From: Athripsodes cinereus
Lineage: Eukaryota; Arthropoda; Insecta; Trichoptera; Leptoceridae
Reading direction: 5' to 3'
Length of the DNA: 64,000 bases
Assembly: GCA_947579605.1 (NCBI GenBank)
Contig: OX388317.1
Coordinates: forward strand, 15,023,384-15,087,383
How positions within the stretch are numbered: the stretch's first letter is position 1; each line of letters begins with the position of its first letter. Shown one piece after another: positions 13,870 through 26,127 of this stretch. The position numbers and the translations under genes were made by a program. A model generated the notes under the pieces. It worked only from the letters and a program-made list of their open reading frames with translations, was not told the DNA's origin and made no database searches.

Positions 13870-14770
13870 AAGAAACGTTTTGTGATCGGGTTTAGTTTCC
13901 CCGAAATGAATAGGTTACCTATTCAAATCTAACTTTTATAAGCACGCAGAGAACAAATTGGTTGTTTATTACGTGTTACTGGTAGAAGTTACGCTACGTT
14001 CTACGCTAGTTACCCCACTTGTAGTAGTTGCATTGTTTAGGGCTATAAATCATAACGTGTGAAATATTTGCCCTAATCTGCTCGCAGATATAAAAAAATA
14101 ATAATTGTTCTTCTATTTTATGACTGCTGGCTATTGTGAGAGATGAAGTAGGTACCTATAATGATGGTATAACATAGTGGTAGTATCTTCTACATACCTA
14201 GTAGATAATATTATTTTGTAAAGTGAAAAATCACTGCATAAATATTTTAGTCTGTTAGTTTATGTCATTATGGATGTATGTTTGTATGTCCTCAATAGAA
14301 AAAATAATATGATAAGACTGAGGAAAAATAATGTTTAGTTTTATCTGCTGGGTATTTTTAGGGTAAAAACGTTATAGGTACATATTTTTTTACTGACCAA
14401 TATATAAGGGTATATTATTAGAATATTATGTAATAATAAATGGTAAACAACATTGTTATAAATGTAATCATGATAATATTTCCATAAAATTCCATAAAAG
14501 AGACAAAATACTAAAACTACCGTTAAGTGTTTATTCGCCAATTTGGTATTCATTTCCCGTAGTAAGCCGGCTATACCCTTATACAGGCAGTATGTAATAA
14601 CTTGAAGAGCAATATTTATTTTGAAAACGTTAAGATTTTTTATACCTGCTTTTAGGGCAATCTTTATTTTGCAGTCTTTATGTCGAGCATTTGTTTATAA
14701 CCCATTAGAGCTCTTCTTTATTTTTGTGTATTACCTATTCATAATAATTATGTAGATAATAATATACTAT
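13870..14770. other. No gene seen
   Basis: AT-rich, chance ORFs only. Confidence 0.55.
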
Positions 14771-14773
14771 ATT

Positions 14774-14811
14774 ATACCCTCACGCCGTGTCCCATGTGGG
14801 ATAGGCTGAGA
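14774..14811 (-). mobile_element. Family B very short 3' fragment
   Basis: ACCCTCACGCCGTGTCCCAT and GGGATAGGC only; directly followed by a family C SINE. Confidence 0.6.
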
Positions 14812-14815
14812 AAAA

Positions 14816-14945
14816 ATAGCGGCCGGCGTGAAGCGGAGGTAACACTCTTGCCTTTGAGTCACGAGGTACCGGGTTCAATTCCCGCCCAGAGCAGAATGAA
14901 GAATGACCTTTTTCAAAGTGTTTTGGGTCTGGGTGTTACATATAT
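14816..14945 (+). mobile_element. Family C tRNA-related SINE
   Basis: GGCCGGCGTGAAGCGGAGG, CACGAGGTACCGGGTTCAAT, CCCGCCCAGAGCA, TTGGGTCTGGGTGTTACAT. Confidence 0.75.
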
Positions 14946-14954
14946 ATGTACAGA

Positions 14955-15205
14955 CAAGTACATAATATATCCTCTTTTTCATCCTTTCCTTATTCATTCG
15001 TTCCCATTTCCAAGTAGGTATTATATCCATAGTAGTATTTATATAAAATTACTGTACCTAGATTGATACATAAATGCATCAATGTATAAATGAAACACTA
15101 AGTAGAACCTGTACACAATAGTTTACAAAATAATGAGTACATAAAAAGTAACAGAAAACGTGCTCGACTAAAAAATTACAGTAATTAGTGGATATAAAAT
15201 ATCTT
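14955..15205 (+). repeat. Direct repeat, second copy of 12553-12775
   Basis: Same order of blocks with small indels. Both copies are next to a family C SINE, so the SINE plus this segment may form one repeat unit. Confidence 0.75.
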
Positions 15206-15295
15206 TCTTACCTCTCACCTTGCGTCTTGTGCAGACAGGATGGAACGCTCGACTAACCTTATAGATAAAGAGAAGTTAAGATTTGATCCTTACAA

Positions 15296-15440
15296 GTGTT
15301 AACTTAGTTTTTTTCTGATTTTTTTTCTGAAAAACTGGTAACACTTTTGAAAAATGTCTAAAAATAGGTATCTAGAAAAAAGATTGATCTATATTATATA
15401 TTTTTTTCATGAACATTGCATGAAAGTTATGCGCATTTCA
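15296..15440 (+). repeat. Dispersed repeat copy (mate 17396-17535)
   Basis: TTTTTTTCTGAAAAACTGGTA, AAAGATTGATCTATATTATA and GAACATTGCATGAAAGTTAT recur at 17396-17535 with about 80% similarity by eye. Confidence 0.65.
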
Positions 15441-15617
15441 TTAGCTGAAAGACAGCTACATTTCCTAGAAGCGGGAGTCTATCCAAGCCTGAAAAATTAT
15501 GGAAAGAAGAATGTGAGATCTATTCACTACAGGAGATTCCACGGGTTGTAATATTTTATATCATTATACTATCCCACTTGTGGGATGGACCGTGATGTTA
15601 TAGTAAAAATAGTAGAA

Positions 15618-15805
15618 ACTATACGCCGCATCTCAAGTAGGGTAAGCAAAAAGAACGAAACGCCATATAGATCTGTTCGTACACACTTCTATCGCTTCAA
15701 TTACATTTATGTATTTTCTCATGCGCGCACGTCGATTTCTCTTACTCAATTCACGACTGTCTTTGATAATTTGATCCTCGTGATCAAGCCACGTAGCTTG
15801 GAGCT
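15618..15805 (-). mobile_element. Family B LINE 3' fragment
   Basis: Degraded: CGCCGCATCTCAAGTAGGGT, GAACGAAACGCCATATAGAT, CGCACGTCGATTTCTCTTAC. Adjacent family A pieces flank it on both sides. Confidence 0.7.
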
Positions 15806-15872
15806 CCCGGCAATGAATTAGTCTTCCAACTTTTGTTGCAAATTTTCAAGTGCTCTGTAAAAGGCAGGTATT
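15801..15872 (+). mobile_element. Family A 5' fragment
   Basis: CCCGGCAATGAATTAGTCTT through CTGTAAAAGGCAGGTATTCG, joined to the end of a family B fragment. Confidence 0.6.
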
Positions 15873-15912
15873 CGTAATACATTAGTAGGTATAATATATT
15901 TATAAAATACTA

Positions 15913-16235
15913 TACCCTCACGCCGTGTCTCAAATGGGGTAGGCAGAGAGAACGGAACGCCAAACAGATCTATCTTTATACACTTCCTTCGCTTCCTTCA
16001 CATTCATACAGTTTCTCATACACGCACGTCGGTTCCTCTTACTCAACACGCGGTCGTCCTTGAGAATTTGATCTACGTGATCAAGTCACGTGGTTCTCGG
16101 ACGCTCGCGCTTCCTCACACCCTTTCTTTCAGACAAGCATATCCTCTTTGTCATTTTTACTTCGTTCATTCATTCAACATGTCCAAACCACCTTAGTTTA
16201 TTCACGCGCATTCTGTACACAACACTCTTCTTACA
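15913..16235 (-). mobile_element. Family B LINE 3' fragment
   Basis: Begins ACCCTCACGCCGTGTCTCAA and follows the 13062 copy to the GTCCAAACCACCTTAG region, then switches to a family A piece. Confidence 0.75.
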
Positions 16236-16245
16236 TCGTTGGGTG

Positions 16246-16320
16246 TTATTTTTTGGCACGGAGAGGACATTTATTAGATGTTATTACTCTACTGGCTACC
16301 CTATTTGTGAAAAAATGGCC
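16246..16320 (+). mobile_element. Family A 3' fragment
   Basis: TTGGCACGGAGAGGACA and CTACTGGCTACCCTATTTGTG are recognisable; the rest has diverged. Confidence 0.55.
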
Positions 16321-16329
16321 TGACCTAAT

Positions 16330-18162
16330 AATAATAGTAGTTATATGGCTATAGCAGATAGGTAAAAAATAAACCTTTTACTATTATATAGGTTTTGGTA
16401 GTTTCTTTTATGAGGCCATAAATTGTGAAGAATTTATCCATACCAAAGTGGATGAAATATTGTTCTCCTATTTTATTTTAGTAGACAACTAAACTCTTTG
16501 GAAAAAATCACCACAAAAATATTTTATTCTGTTCGCTTACGTATAGGTAATTATGTTTATATTACGTCCGCAATGGACAAAATAACTACGCAAGACATTC
16601 AGAATGGGTGTAATGTACATAGATGCATGTACATAACATTAGAATATTGCTACTCAAGATAACCTACCAGAATTACCTAAATGTATTATAGTAAATAAAT
16701 AAAATTGAATGAATCAATGAAAGCAGGTAGGTATATGCTAATATTGCGCATATTATGGATGTCAGTGAATGACTGTTATTGGGCATACAAAGAAAACATA
16801 ATATTTCATTTTTATACAGTGAGTTTTATTGTCTATGTCAATAAGTAAGTACGTTACAGAAAAAAAAATATAAGTAAACAAATAGGAGATAATTATTTAG
16901 AATAATTTATTTTAAATATTCTAAATAATTATATATGTATTATTAAAATTGCATAATAAGAATTAAACCAGTAACAAGTACTTTATTAGTGGGTGAAGAA
17001 AATAAAACATAATAATAATAATTAATAATACATAATAGGAATACAAAACAAAACGGCTGACTGTAATCTTACTCGATTATTTGAAACACTGATAATAATA
17101 ACTCACAAATATAGCCACGAAAAAAGCGATACGTCCACTCTCACCAACACTTCACTCGATACTAACATTTTTAGACACACCCTATGGGCAGGGCAGAAAG
17201 TATTAAATTTGTATGGAAATTTCGATAGGCGGAAAATACTTTTTGTGCAATTTTACGTTTTTAGAAATTTATTAAAGAAATAACGCATATTAAAGAAAGT
17301 CCACAACTTAGAATGTAGATTTTTATATATGCCATAAGTCAAACAAATAAAAAAAAAGTGCAATAAAGGGAACTTGAGATGCGATTCGTACAAGTTTTAA
17401 TTTTGATTTTTTTAGGATTTTTTTTCTGGAAAACTGGTACCATTTTTTATTGAAGTCGACAACTTAAACTCGAGATAAAAGATTGATCTATATTATATAT
17501 TTTTTTTACTAACATTGCATGACAGTTATACGTATTTTGATCTTTGAAACACATTGAAATTAACTAGAAAAGGTATAGCTAATAGGAGGATAGAGGATAG
17601 CTAAGCCTTAATCAGGTATCTTGAACATCAAATCCGCTTACTTGAAATAAATTTAATACCAATACATAATAGCTACAGTATTCAAGCATACCATGGGATT
17701 ATATTAGTTGAGTTTATTCGTACCCAATTTAATTTTGTTATATTCAGATATGCTTATCGCAGTATGCTTTTTTCTTCTCAATTTACATGTATACTTTTCA
17801 GTTCAATTCACTTCAGCTACAGTTATGCAAAACAGGACAGTGTCTATGAAAGATCCTTGGAAAGCTTCTTCTCATAGAATAATACGATAGTATCAATGAA
17901 ATGTAAGTATATAAAACTTTTTGGACCTCTTGTATTCTCGTACGATACAATACCTTGCTTAGAATTCAACGTATTCAAAGTTTTTAGCATTGTGCAGTTT
18001 GAATGTTTGTAAAATCTAACTTACATAATAAATTCTCAGAAGACTTAGTAATGAAATATTTAAACAGGGTTATATAAAATATATGTGATCATAATGGTAA
18101 TAATCATTTGTCAATTGGCACCAGGTATAAAACTTATACAATTACGTTTTTTTTATTTAAAA
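16330..18162. other. No gene seen
   Basis: Apart from the 17396 repeat, only a short inverted repeat ATAATTATTTAGAAT/ATTCTAAATAATTAT at 16890-16932. Confidence 0.5.
17396..17535 (+). repeat. Dispersed repeat copy (mate 15296-15440)
   Basis: See the mate. The upstream region 17150-17395 (TGTATGGAAATTTCGATAGG) may belong to the same element. Confidence 0.65.
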
Positions 18163-18851
18163 CTAGCTGACCCAGCGAACTTCGCACCGCCGAAGAATCA
18201 ATGAATGATTAATAATTTTAATCTCTCAAACTCCCGTAATTGTCCAAATGTGTCATCGTATTGTGCATAAAAATAAAATTCATTTATGTTCTACAATTAC
18301 ATTTAACTCAGATTTGTTTGTAAATTATCTGCAGTACGTAATATAACTCTGTAGGTTCTTATTTATTTTTTTCATGTAGATACTTATTCATTTTATATTT
18401 ATAAAAATTCTTTCTATGATTATTCAAAATTGAAATTTCAGAACCACAGATGTTAAATTGTATGGATAACGATTCTAATTTGAAAATGTATAAAAAATTT
18501 ATTCTAAACATAGACCTATCTATGAAAAACTTCATCGTTGATTTAGTATAATTATCCATATTGTTTTTTTTTAACACAACAAAAAAATCGTTGATGTTGG
18601 ATAAAATATTTTTTATTTTTTTTATCGTTATGGCAACACGTGACAGTGGAACTGTCATACAAACGTCACTCTCATACAAAAATACAATCCGAATTTCCGA
18701 CTTTTTCGTTAGATTTTCCAAAAATATTCTTTCACGCAAACCGTCTCCGATAATTACGAACACAACAATAAAAGAATAAGCCAATTCGGTTCAGCCGTTC
18801 TCAAGTTATGAAGTGACATACATGGTCAATCCATTTTTATTTATAAGATTT
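18163..18851. mobile_element. AACTAGCTGACCC-type dispersed repeat
   Basis: Begins AACTAGCTGACCCAGCGAAC and ends near GGTTCAGCCGTTCTCAAGTT ... TTTTTATTTATAAGATT. I recognise this start/end pair as a common moth and butterfly repeat but cannot give its class. A 141-codon minus-strand ORF crosses it (18359-18784) without a recognised domain. Confidence 0.6.
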
Positions 18852-20929
18852 ACAATATAATTTAATATCACGTACTATCATTACTGTACTTGGTGGTATT
18901 TTATTGACATGATTTCACATGTATTTATAATTTTAATACTTACAAATCGAATACCTAGCCAAATAAAAATATCAAGCACATTAGTTAATAATCAAACCCT
19001 TATTTACAACAATGTTAACATGAGCGTAAGTTCTCATTGTAATTATATATTTAATACAGATATTGTTAATTCTAAATGAGTGGTTTATGCGGTTCTAATA
19101 CATGACAAAACTCTTCATAATTCTAGTGGAGATTGACCATGAAATACTTAATAATATAAGCTATATTATAACCGCAAGAGTTAGATACAAACAATCGTAT
19201 CAGTGGATGCTAATAACATCATTGATATTTCAAAGTTTATAATTATTTAGTTCAGAAAATATTATTAGGTATATGATTTTATGATGAATGTATAAGAACA
19301 ACAGTGGCGGGACTAGATTATTGTATACTGCCCATGCCTACGTTGGATGGATGGAATAGATTAGATTTTTTTTCTGGTGTTAGTTTGTCGATAAATTGAA
19401 GCTCATATGTTAAATCACATAAGAAAACTGTTTGTCAAATTGACAAACTAGGGTACCTATTTAATCACTTATAAAATTGTTATGTACTCTATACTATGTA
19501 TCAATGTATTATTGTATGTAACAATCCTAGTGATAATTAGTCGGCATTATGCTTCCGTGATGAATACTGTGTTTTATTTTTTAACCCATCTCTCCTCAAC
19601 CATCATACACTGAGAAAAATAGTAACGAAATTTCACAACGAATCATTGGTACGTACTATCAGATTAGGACCAGAGACAGTACAAACGATTCATTAGTACG
19701 AATCTATAATATTAACTCTTCGCAAAACAAATTGTTGGTAAATTTACCAACGACTTGTTTACGATGGGTTAATATTATATAATCGTACTAATGAATCGTT
19801 TGTACTATCTCTGGTCCTAATCTGATAGTACGTACCAATGAATCGTTGTGAGTATTTTTCTCAGTGTAGACAGACAATTTACGCTTTCTGGATAATCGGT
19901 AGGTATTCTTCAATTTTATTCAATCTTAGTTTTTACAATTTGGTAAGTATAAGAAAATATCCGACTATAATTCATATTTCTACACCCCAGTCTATGACAT
20001 TCCCGGAGTACCTTATGCCTAATGCTGACCAGTTTGTAACCTGGATTATATGTAGAGGAATTGATGATGATGATTGGAATTTGATGAAAGATATTCAACA
20101 ATATCATAATTTTTGTAAGAAAATTAATTGTGGAAAATATTTAACTTGAAATATTTAACTTAACAGAAAATATTATTGTATTATTCATTGTCAAAACTAT
20201 TAAAATAAAATAAAGAAAGAAATGAAAATATATATAAAATAAAAAAAAAAATAAAGAAAGAAATGAAAATAAATAAAGTTTTAAAACGTCCATGCCCCTG
20301 GACAAAATGTTCAATTGTTTGTACGAATTACAAAGAAATATCTCGATCTTTTCATTTTTGTATTATATTTTAAAATCAAAACAACGTTAGTATTCTGCAT
20401 AAATGAAAAGTATTGTAGTCGTACGGTGCATGCCACTGAATTATAATATAACACACTATAGAGGAACAAGTAAGTATATTATTAACAAGGGTTAAATGAC
20501 ATGTGACCTCTTAAAAGTTAGTAGAGAAATTTCATTTCGTAGTGACATTTGAGATTAATGAAGCAAAAACATTATAAAAAAATATAAATGTGAACAGCAC
20601 AAATCCGCAATACTCGTACATAGAAATATAATACAATATAATCCATCTCTTGCTATCATTTATCTTCCATACAACACAGCCTTCATTATAATATTATATT
20701 ACCTTCTGCCTACCACAAGAAATAATGTTATATTTACAGACATCAGTCACCAGATGTCATTCTGTGCATTTATTTATTTCTCAAGACAGAAATTATAAAT
20801 CCTTCATCATTGGATTTACAAGAATAAATCACATATTTAATAAGCTTGCCTTTCGACACGAGTGTTATTTAAAGCTTTTTATGACTATTTATTTTATTTC
20901 TACTATTTATTATACTTCTTTCTCTCTCC
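18852..20929. other. No gene seen apart from the 19608 MITE
   Basis: A 103-codon plus-strand ORF (19838-20149) starts inside the MITE and has no recognisable domain. At 20200-20275 AAATAAAGAAAGAAATGAAA is repeated twice. Confidence 0.5.
19608..19866. mobile_element. TA-flanked MITE with long TIRs (CACTGAGAAAAAT)
   Basis: 259 bp with inverted ends CACTGAGAAAAATA...TATTTTTCTCAGTG (allowing one mismatch) and TA on both sides (19606-19607, 19867-19868). The arms continue inward over about 95 bp, including GTACGTACTATCAGATTAGG and its complement. The TA target suggests a Tc1/mariner-type mobiliser; the family is unknown to me. Confidence 0.88.
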
Positions 20930-21030
20930 AATGGCGCTGCATCCCATATCAAACTTTGGCCTCCCGCAACATACCCCTCCAGTCCCCCCTGTCCTCAGCG
21001 GCCGACTTCCAATTTCCCTTAAGTTATACT
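20930..21030 (-). pseudogene. Probable LINE 3' remnant
   Basis: A GC-rich island whose minus strand reads SAAEDRGDWRGMLREAKV, the D-R-x-x-W-R tail pattern seen in LINE C-termini. Confidence 0.45.
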
Positions 21031-21049
21031 TAGTGCTTAATAATTGTTA

Positions 21050-22630
21050 GCTCATATAGCAAATCATGAGAATTAGTGTATTTTTTTCTGCAATTAAAAA
21101 TAATTGTATGATGATATATTTTGTAAAAGGTTACTGACTAATGATGTTGTAATAGATAAACAAGAAAATTTATAGCGTAGTTATGTTTTTATACTATTTA
21201 CTAATAAAAAAAAACACTGAAAACATTCAAGAATTTCAAATTAACCTTTTTAACACTAATCAAATTAAATAATGATATGTACGTTGGTTGTATGTTTTAT
21301 ATTTCTTTAAATATTACAAAAAAATTAACAACAAAAATACAGGGAAGTTTTGAGTGATAAAAACAAAAATCAGACCTGAGGCTTTGTTCTTTTTCGAACT
21401 AAAAAAAAACAGTCGAGGTAATTAACATAAACATACTTACCTACGCAAAAACAAATTAATGGAATACTATTTGTAAATGAAAAAGATATATGTAGGTACA
21501 CATTGTACAGTACAGTAACTATGAGATTTACTAGATATAATATTATTTTTAGTAATTAGGTATTCATATATAAATAACGGAGTTTTTACAAATTCATTAA
21601 ATTTTTCAAATGGTTTCTCTTCACATTAAGAAGCTTCGTAATTATAAGCGATTGTGCGCTCATTGAGTAGCTAGTTAAGTTTTCATGACACTCTAATCGT
21701 TGTCATGAAGATAGACTTACAGGGAAAACGTTGTTTTACAAAACAGGTTCATTGGATTTTGTCGTAAAACTATTAGATAAAGATGTTTACGATATGTAGG
21801 TTTATAGGAATTTTCATTATATTTATATATTTGCTCCACAAAATTAAAATAGTAATAATTTCAGAATATCCGCATCAAAAAGATTCCATGAAGCAAAAAT
21901 ATATCAACAATAATAAACTCCATGCAAATAATAATTTATACAATTTTCAAGCTAATTTCAAATTTATTGGTTTTCTTGATTCCAATATATAGTTGTAGTA
22001 TAATAATAAGTAGTATTATGCAGTGAAATGATGAGGGTTGTAAAGAGCGATTGAAAGCAACCCTTGAATATTATTATTAGGTGTGGGATGGGATGTTTTC
22101 TAAAAGGATTCATCGTTATTTATTATTTATTTCTGTCCGTGGTCGTCCCAAATACGGCCATGAAAGGAGATAAAGCAAAAAGTTTTATTAACACAAAAAA
22201 AAAAGATTTGGAACCTTTACCAGAAACGGCGAATAAATAAATCAAAAGTGAGGAAATATACAAAAAAAACTTTTTGCGGTTTTCGCAACGAAATAATGTT
22301 ACATCAGAAGATGGATCTGTAACTTTCCAGGCATTCTTCTAAATTGAAATACTAGGAAACGTTTCTCGATATAATGATGTGACTACCTTATTATATCAAA
22401 AAGGAAAAATAATATGTTATTTCAATGATCAATTTTTAAACACTGGCTTATCTTTATTACATTGAAGAGTGTGCAATGATAATTATTTTATCTACTCATA
22501 TTTACATACATAAGTATATACTCACTTTGCAAAAAACGAAAATAACTTAAGTTAACTTCATGTAGGTACTTTATAATAATTTTATTTTTCTTTACTTCAT
22601 TCAATTAAGAATAAGCGGAGATTATGAAAT
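21050..22630. other. No gene seen
   Basis: AT-rich spacer before RTE copy 1. Confidence 0.55.
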
Positions 22631-22638
22631 ATATTTTT

Positions 22639-23331
22639 ATCATCATCATCATCATCATCGCCCTCAACGCTCCTCTCGGGAGCACAGTGCAGAAACCAGC
22701 CTCCTCCATTCAGAGCGTCTCTGTGCCAATTGCGTCACCTCTTCCCACGACATTCCTTGCGCTCTGATATCGTTGTCATAGGAACGGTGTATTGTGAAAG
22801 AGGGACGCCCGGGCCTACGGAACCCCTGCGGACGGAAGAACAGTGCTCTTTTTGGCCAACTATCATTGGGCATTCTCAAAACATGTCCCAGCCAGGACCA
22901 TCGTCTCTCTTGTATTACGGAGATTACAGGTCTCTGCTGGGTGCGCCGGCGCACAGCATCATTTGTAACATGTTCATACCATCTGACATCCAAAATCCTT
23001 CTAAGACACTTGTTTTCAAAGCTTAGTATCTTCCGCTCTTGAGCCTTGGTTAAGTGCCAAGACTCGCAGCCATATAGAAGGATTGGGATGATGCACGCAT
23101 TGAACAAGCGACATTTTGTCCTGATGCTGAGTCCAGACGCCTTCCAAACTTTGTTCATGTTGTTGAAAGCCCCGCTAGCTGCTCCTATGCGGATTGGTAA
23201 TTCCGACCGGAGATCACCCTCTGGCGTTATGGTTGCTCCCAGGTACCTGAATTTACTAACCTGAGATATTTGGGAATTGCCAACCATTAGTGGGGTGTGA
23301 GTACTCGTGCATGTACTATTTACATATGTAA
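22639..23331 (-). mobile_element. 5'-truncated RTE-like LINE, copy 1
   Basis: Carries the same 3' end as 32798-34466 with the same (GAT)n tail, but only about 690 bp. I see three differences over the shared stretch: T/G near 22688, the missing A at 22801 that keeps this copy in frame, and one T near 23325. Confidence 0.9.
22664..23331 (-). pseudogene. LINE ORF2 C-terminal fragment, in frame
   Basis: Encodes the stretch from STCTSTHTPLMVGNSQISQV to the stop after SREER, including KFRYLGATITPEGD, ILLYGCESWHL and WLGHVLRMPND. The RT active site is not included. The upstream 70 bp of the open frame belong to unrelated flanking DNA. Confidence 0.88.
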
Positions 23332-23442
23332 AATACTTATAAGACCGTCCACAGCGGCTCATAATTATTATAATATGGTTGACGATACATGATAATAACA
23401 CATCTCTTTAATTTTAATTTTTACCTATTGTTTTCTTTTTGT

Positions 23443-23610
23443 CACATACTTAACTTGTAATGAAGCTTCACTTTACTTTTGCCTGACGATGAGAGCGGAA
23501 GCTGTTGAAAGCCAGCTCACAAAAATAAATAAAATCAATAGTGGAGTAACTATATATCGTGTTTCATTTAAAAAATATTAATATAAACTTCCACCAAGAA
23601 CTGTCGGTCG
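23443..23610 (+). mobile_element. Single-armed relative of the 60280 foldback element
   Basis: Shares AACTTGTAAT, CTTTACTTTT, GATGAGAGCGGAAGCT, TTGAAAGCC and TTCCACCAAG-ACTGTCGGT with 60280-60640. The motif at 23483-23528 reads CTGACGA...GAAAGCCAGCTC, with one mismatch in the helix III palindrome. No inverted arm is visible. Confidence 0.75.
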
Positions 23611-23776
23611 ATAAATTAAACTTATAGCTTTATTTATTATCTGCAAAGTGGTTAACTGCTGGTGAAAGATGTCGTGGAGATAAATATAGACGGATATAGT
23701 CATTATCGTTTAAAGATTTCCCTGTAAATCTTTAATTGAGGTAGGTTTTTAATATTATACTTATATACATCAAGAG

Positions 23777-24258
23777 TTGCACCCTCCCTCACCCAAAGAT
23801 GTTACAGGAATGTCAGTTCCTATGTCATCCATACTCTTCATGCAAATTTTTCATAAGGAAGGGCTCAAGGGTCAATAAACATTTTAGTCAATAAACATGA
23901 AGGGCTTATCCCGACAAAATTTTCCCCAAAATGAAATATGTCAATGTCCACCGACTCCATAATTTTACAAAAAATCTTAAAACTAACTTGGAGTTACGTA
24001 TGTATTTACTACGTACTAATTGTCTGCCTAAATATACCCCCTCACCTATGGGTGTTACAGGAACAACAGTTTCTATTTCATCCATACTCTTCAGGCAAAT
24101 TCGTCATAAGAGCTTACATCCACCTGAAGGGTTTTCTCCGGCAAAATCCTCCCCAAAATTAAATACGACTGTCAATATCCACGACTCCATAGTTTTAAAA
24201 AAAACTTAAAATTAATTTACAGTTACGTATTTACTACGTATTATTTATTTGTCTGCGT
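23777..24258. repeat. Imperfect tandem duplication, period about 253 bp
   Basis: Two units (about 23777-24030 and 24031-24258) share GTTACAGGAA, CATCCATACTCTTCA, CCCCAAAAT and GACTCCATA.TTTTA, and the TTACGTATTTACTACGTA block. Many substitutions, so old. Confidence 0.75.
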
Positions 24259-24350
24259 AAATTTACTTATGTAATATGACTAGGTTAGAATAACAATTAT
24301 AATATGTAGGAAAGTACTAATAGAGACTACTTACCAAGACATTTTCAGCC

Positions 24351-24415
24351 GCAGCAAAGGTAGGGAGAGGAGGAGGTGGGGGAAAGCCAAAATACGGAAA
24401 GGGGGAAATGTTAAT
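24351..24415. repeat. Purine-rich G tract
   Basis: GGTAGGGAGAGGAGGAGGTG, GGGGAAAG and GGAAAGGGGGAAA stand out in AT-rich DNA. Four or more G runs on one strand could form a quadruplex. Confidence 0.6.
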
Positions 24416-24771
24416 TTATTGCTCTGTGTTTCTAATATTCATTTTGTGCGAATAATCTGGCAAAGAGAAGCAAAACGTAGATAGGTTATACCTGTTTTCC
24501 AATCAATTTTATAATAATACTAATAACAATATACAATATTAATTTGTATATTATCCTATTCTCGATAGTAATAATCTTGATTTTCGAATTCCGAGTGAGA
24601 TTTCAAATAGACTTACCTAATATACTCGAAAGTAATTTATTGCTCGATAAACATCAGAAAATAAATTTCTCATACTTTTATATCGAATTCAAATGTTTCA
24701 GTTACATTGTGACACAACATTTTAAATAAATTAAAATGTACGATTATTTGAATCTAACGAGATACTCGTAT

Positions 24772-24995
24772 AATGGCTGGTGTGGCGCGAAGGTTGCCTT
24801 TGAGTCTCGAAGTCCCGGGTTTGATTTCTGACCAGAACAAATTGCAGGTTGGCTTTTGTTCAAATTTTCCTGGGTCTGGGTGTTACACGTATATGTGTTA
24901 ACTGTATTGTATATGATATGTTACGTCGCATTATAACATAATTCAAGATTCATATCAAAGTTTGGGGCTAGCTCGATCTGTATGAATTGTCTATG
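24772..24995 (+). mobile_element. Family C tRNA-related SINE, about full length, diverged
   Basis: GGCTGGTGTGGCGCGAAGG, AAGTCCCGGGTTTGATTTCT, CTGGGTCTGGGTGTTACACG, ending CTGTATGAATTGTCT like the 12355 copy. Confidence 0.72.
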
Positions 24996-25159
24996 CATCT
25001 TATATTGCAGTTTGTACTTAAACATAGTGATGATATCATATAATTTGAGTAATTGATACTACATTCCTAAGTTTTGAATAATTTTCCTCAATGAAGATAA
25101 AGTAATGATTACAATGTGACAAGCTTATTTCACCAAATATCCAACACCTTATTTAAACA

Positions 25160-25580
25160 CTTATTTTCGACACTTAGTAGCTTTCGCTAATGAATCGTCA
25201 TAAAGGTGTATTGGAATAATACAGGCTTTGAACAGGCGGTGTATAGAACAAGTCCAGATGCCTTTCAAATTCTGTCTACGTTATTTAAAGCCCCGATGGC
25301 AGCTTTTATATGGATTGGTAATTCTGATCAGAGATCACCCTCTGGCGTTATGATCATTTCAAGTTGTTCAAACTTATTGACCCGGGATATTTGGGTATTT
25401 CCAACAAATTACGGGCATTAGTATTCGCTTACGTTTCGTTAGAGATGAACTGCTATTCATCAGTATTGATTCCAAGACCAAGACGTAATAGATTCTCATA
25501 AAGGATATTGGTGTTGCACTTTAATGGGTCTATAGCAAACAGAACTAAGTCATCCACATACTGAAGATCTTTTAAAGTTT
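25160..25580 (-). pseudogene. Old diverged copy of the same RTE-like LINE
   Basis: Follows 33178-33640 along its length (for example GTCCAGATGCCTTTCAAA, GATTGGTAATTC, AGATCACCCTCTGGCGTTATG) with many substitutions and indels. No reading frame remains. Confidence 0.8.
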
Positions 25581-26127
25581 TTATGTATACCTACTTAGAT
25601 TTATATCTAATGTTTCAAGGATTATATAATAAATTTATTAGTGGTGGTCGCTCAACTATATCTCATTCAGTTAGGTAGACATTTAAAACAATAGTATATA
25701 CCTATACACCTTATTAATTTGTAGTTCATACACATAATAATATGTCTTTAATAACATATGAAATTTTTAAATTTTACTTTTTCAATTCTTTAAAATTATA
25801 ATATAAATCATTTTTCAAATTTTCCCAATACTTTTAACACAACAATACTTGAACACAATGGCATAACTAGATTACTTATTGAATAAATAGAACAAACTTT
25901 AAAATATTATACCTAAATCGCTTGGAGGTAAACCAAGGATTATTCATCGCAGACAGATAATAGGTAAGCGTTGTTTTGAAGGTGTTACTTCTCATGTATC
26001 ATATTCGTATGAAGTACATAGCTAGCTAGTAGGTATATACCTAATAATATTTTGTGAAAAGGGTCTTAAGTCCGCATTACGTCTGTTAGATTGTGTTATT
26101 TTATTAAGGCGATAAGACACGCAGTTG

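Noticed and set aside
22639..22660. CATCATCAT run as an independent microsatellite
   Set aside because: It is the 3' tail of the minus-strand LINE and recurs at the same place in the second copy.
22730..23264. Three plus-strand ORFs in the RTE copy, repeated at 32890-33425
   Set aside because: Antisense to the reverse-transcriptase C-terminal coding region; identical because the element is repeated.
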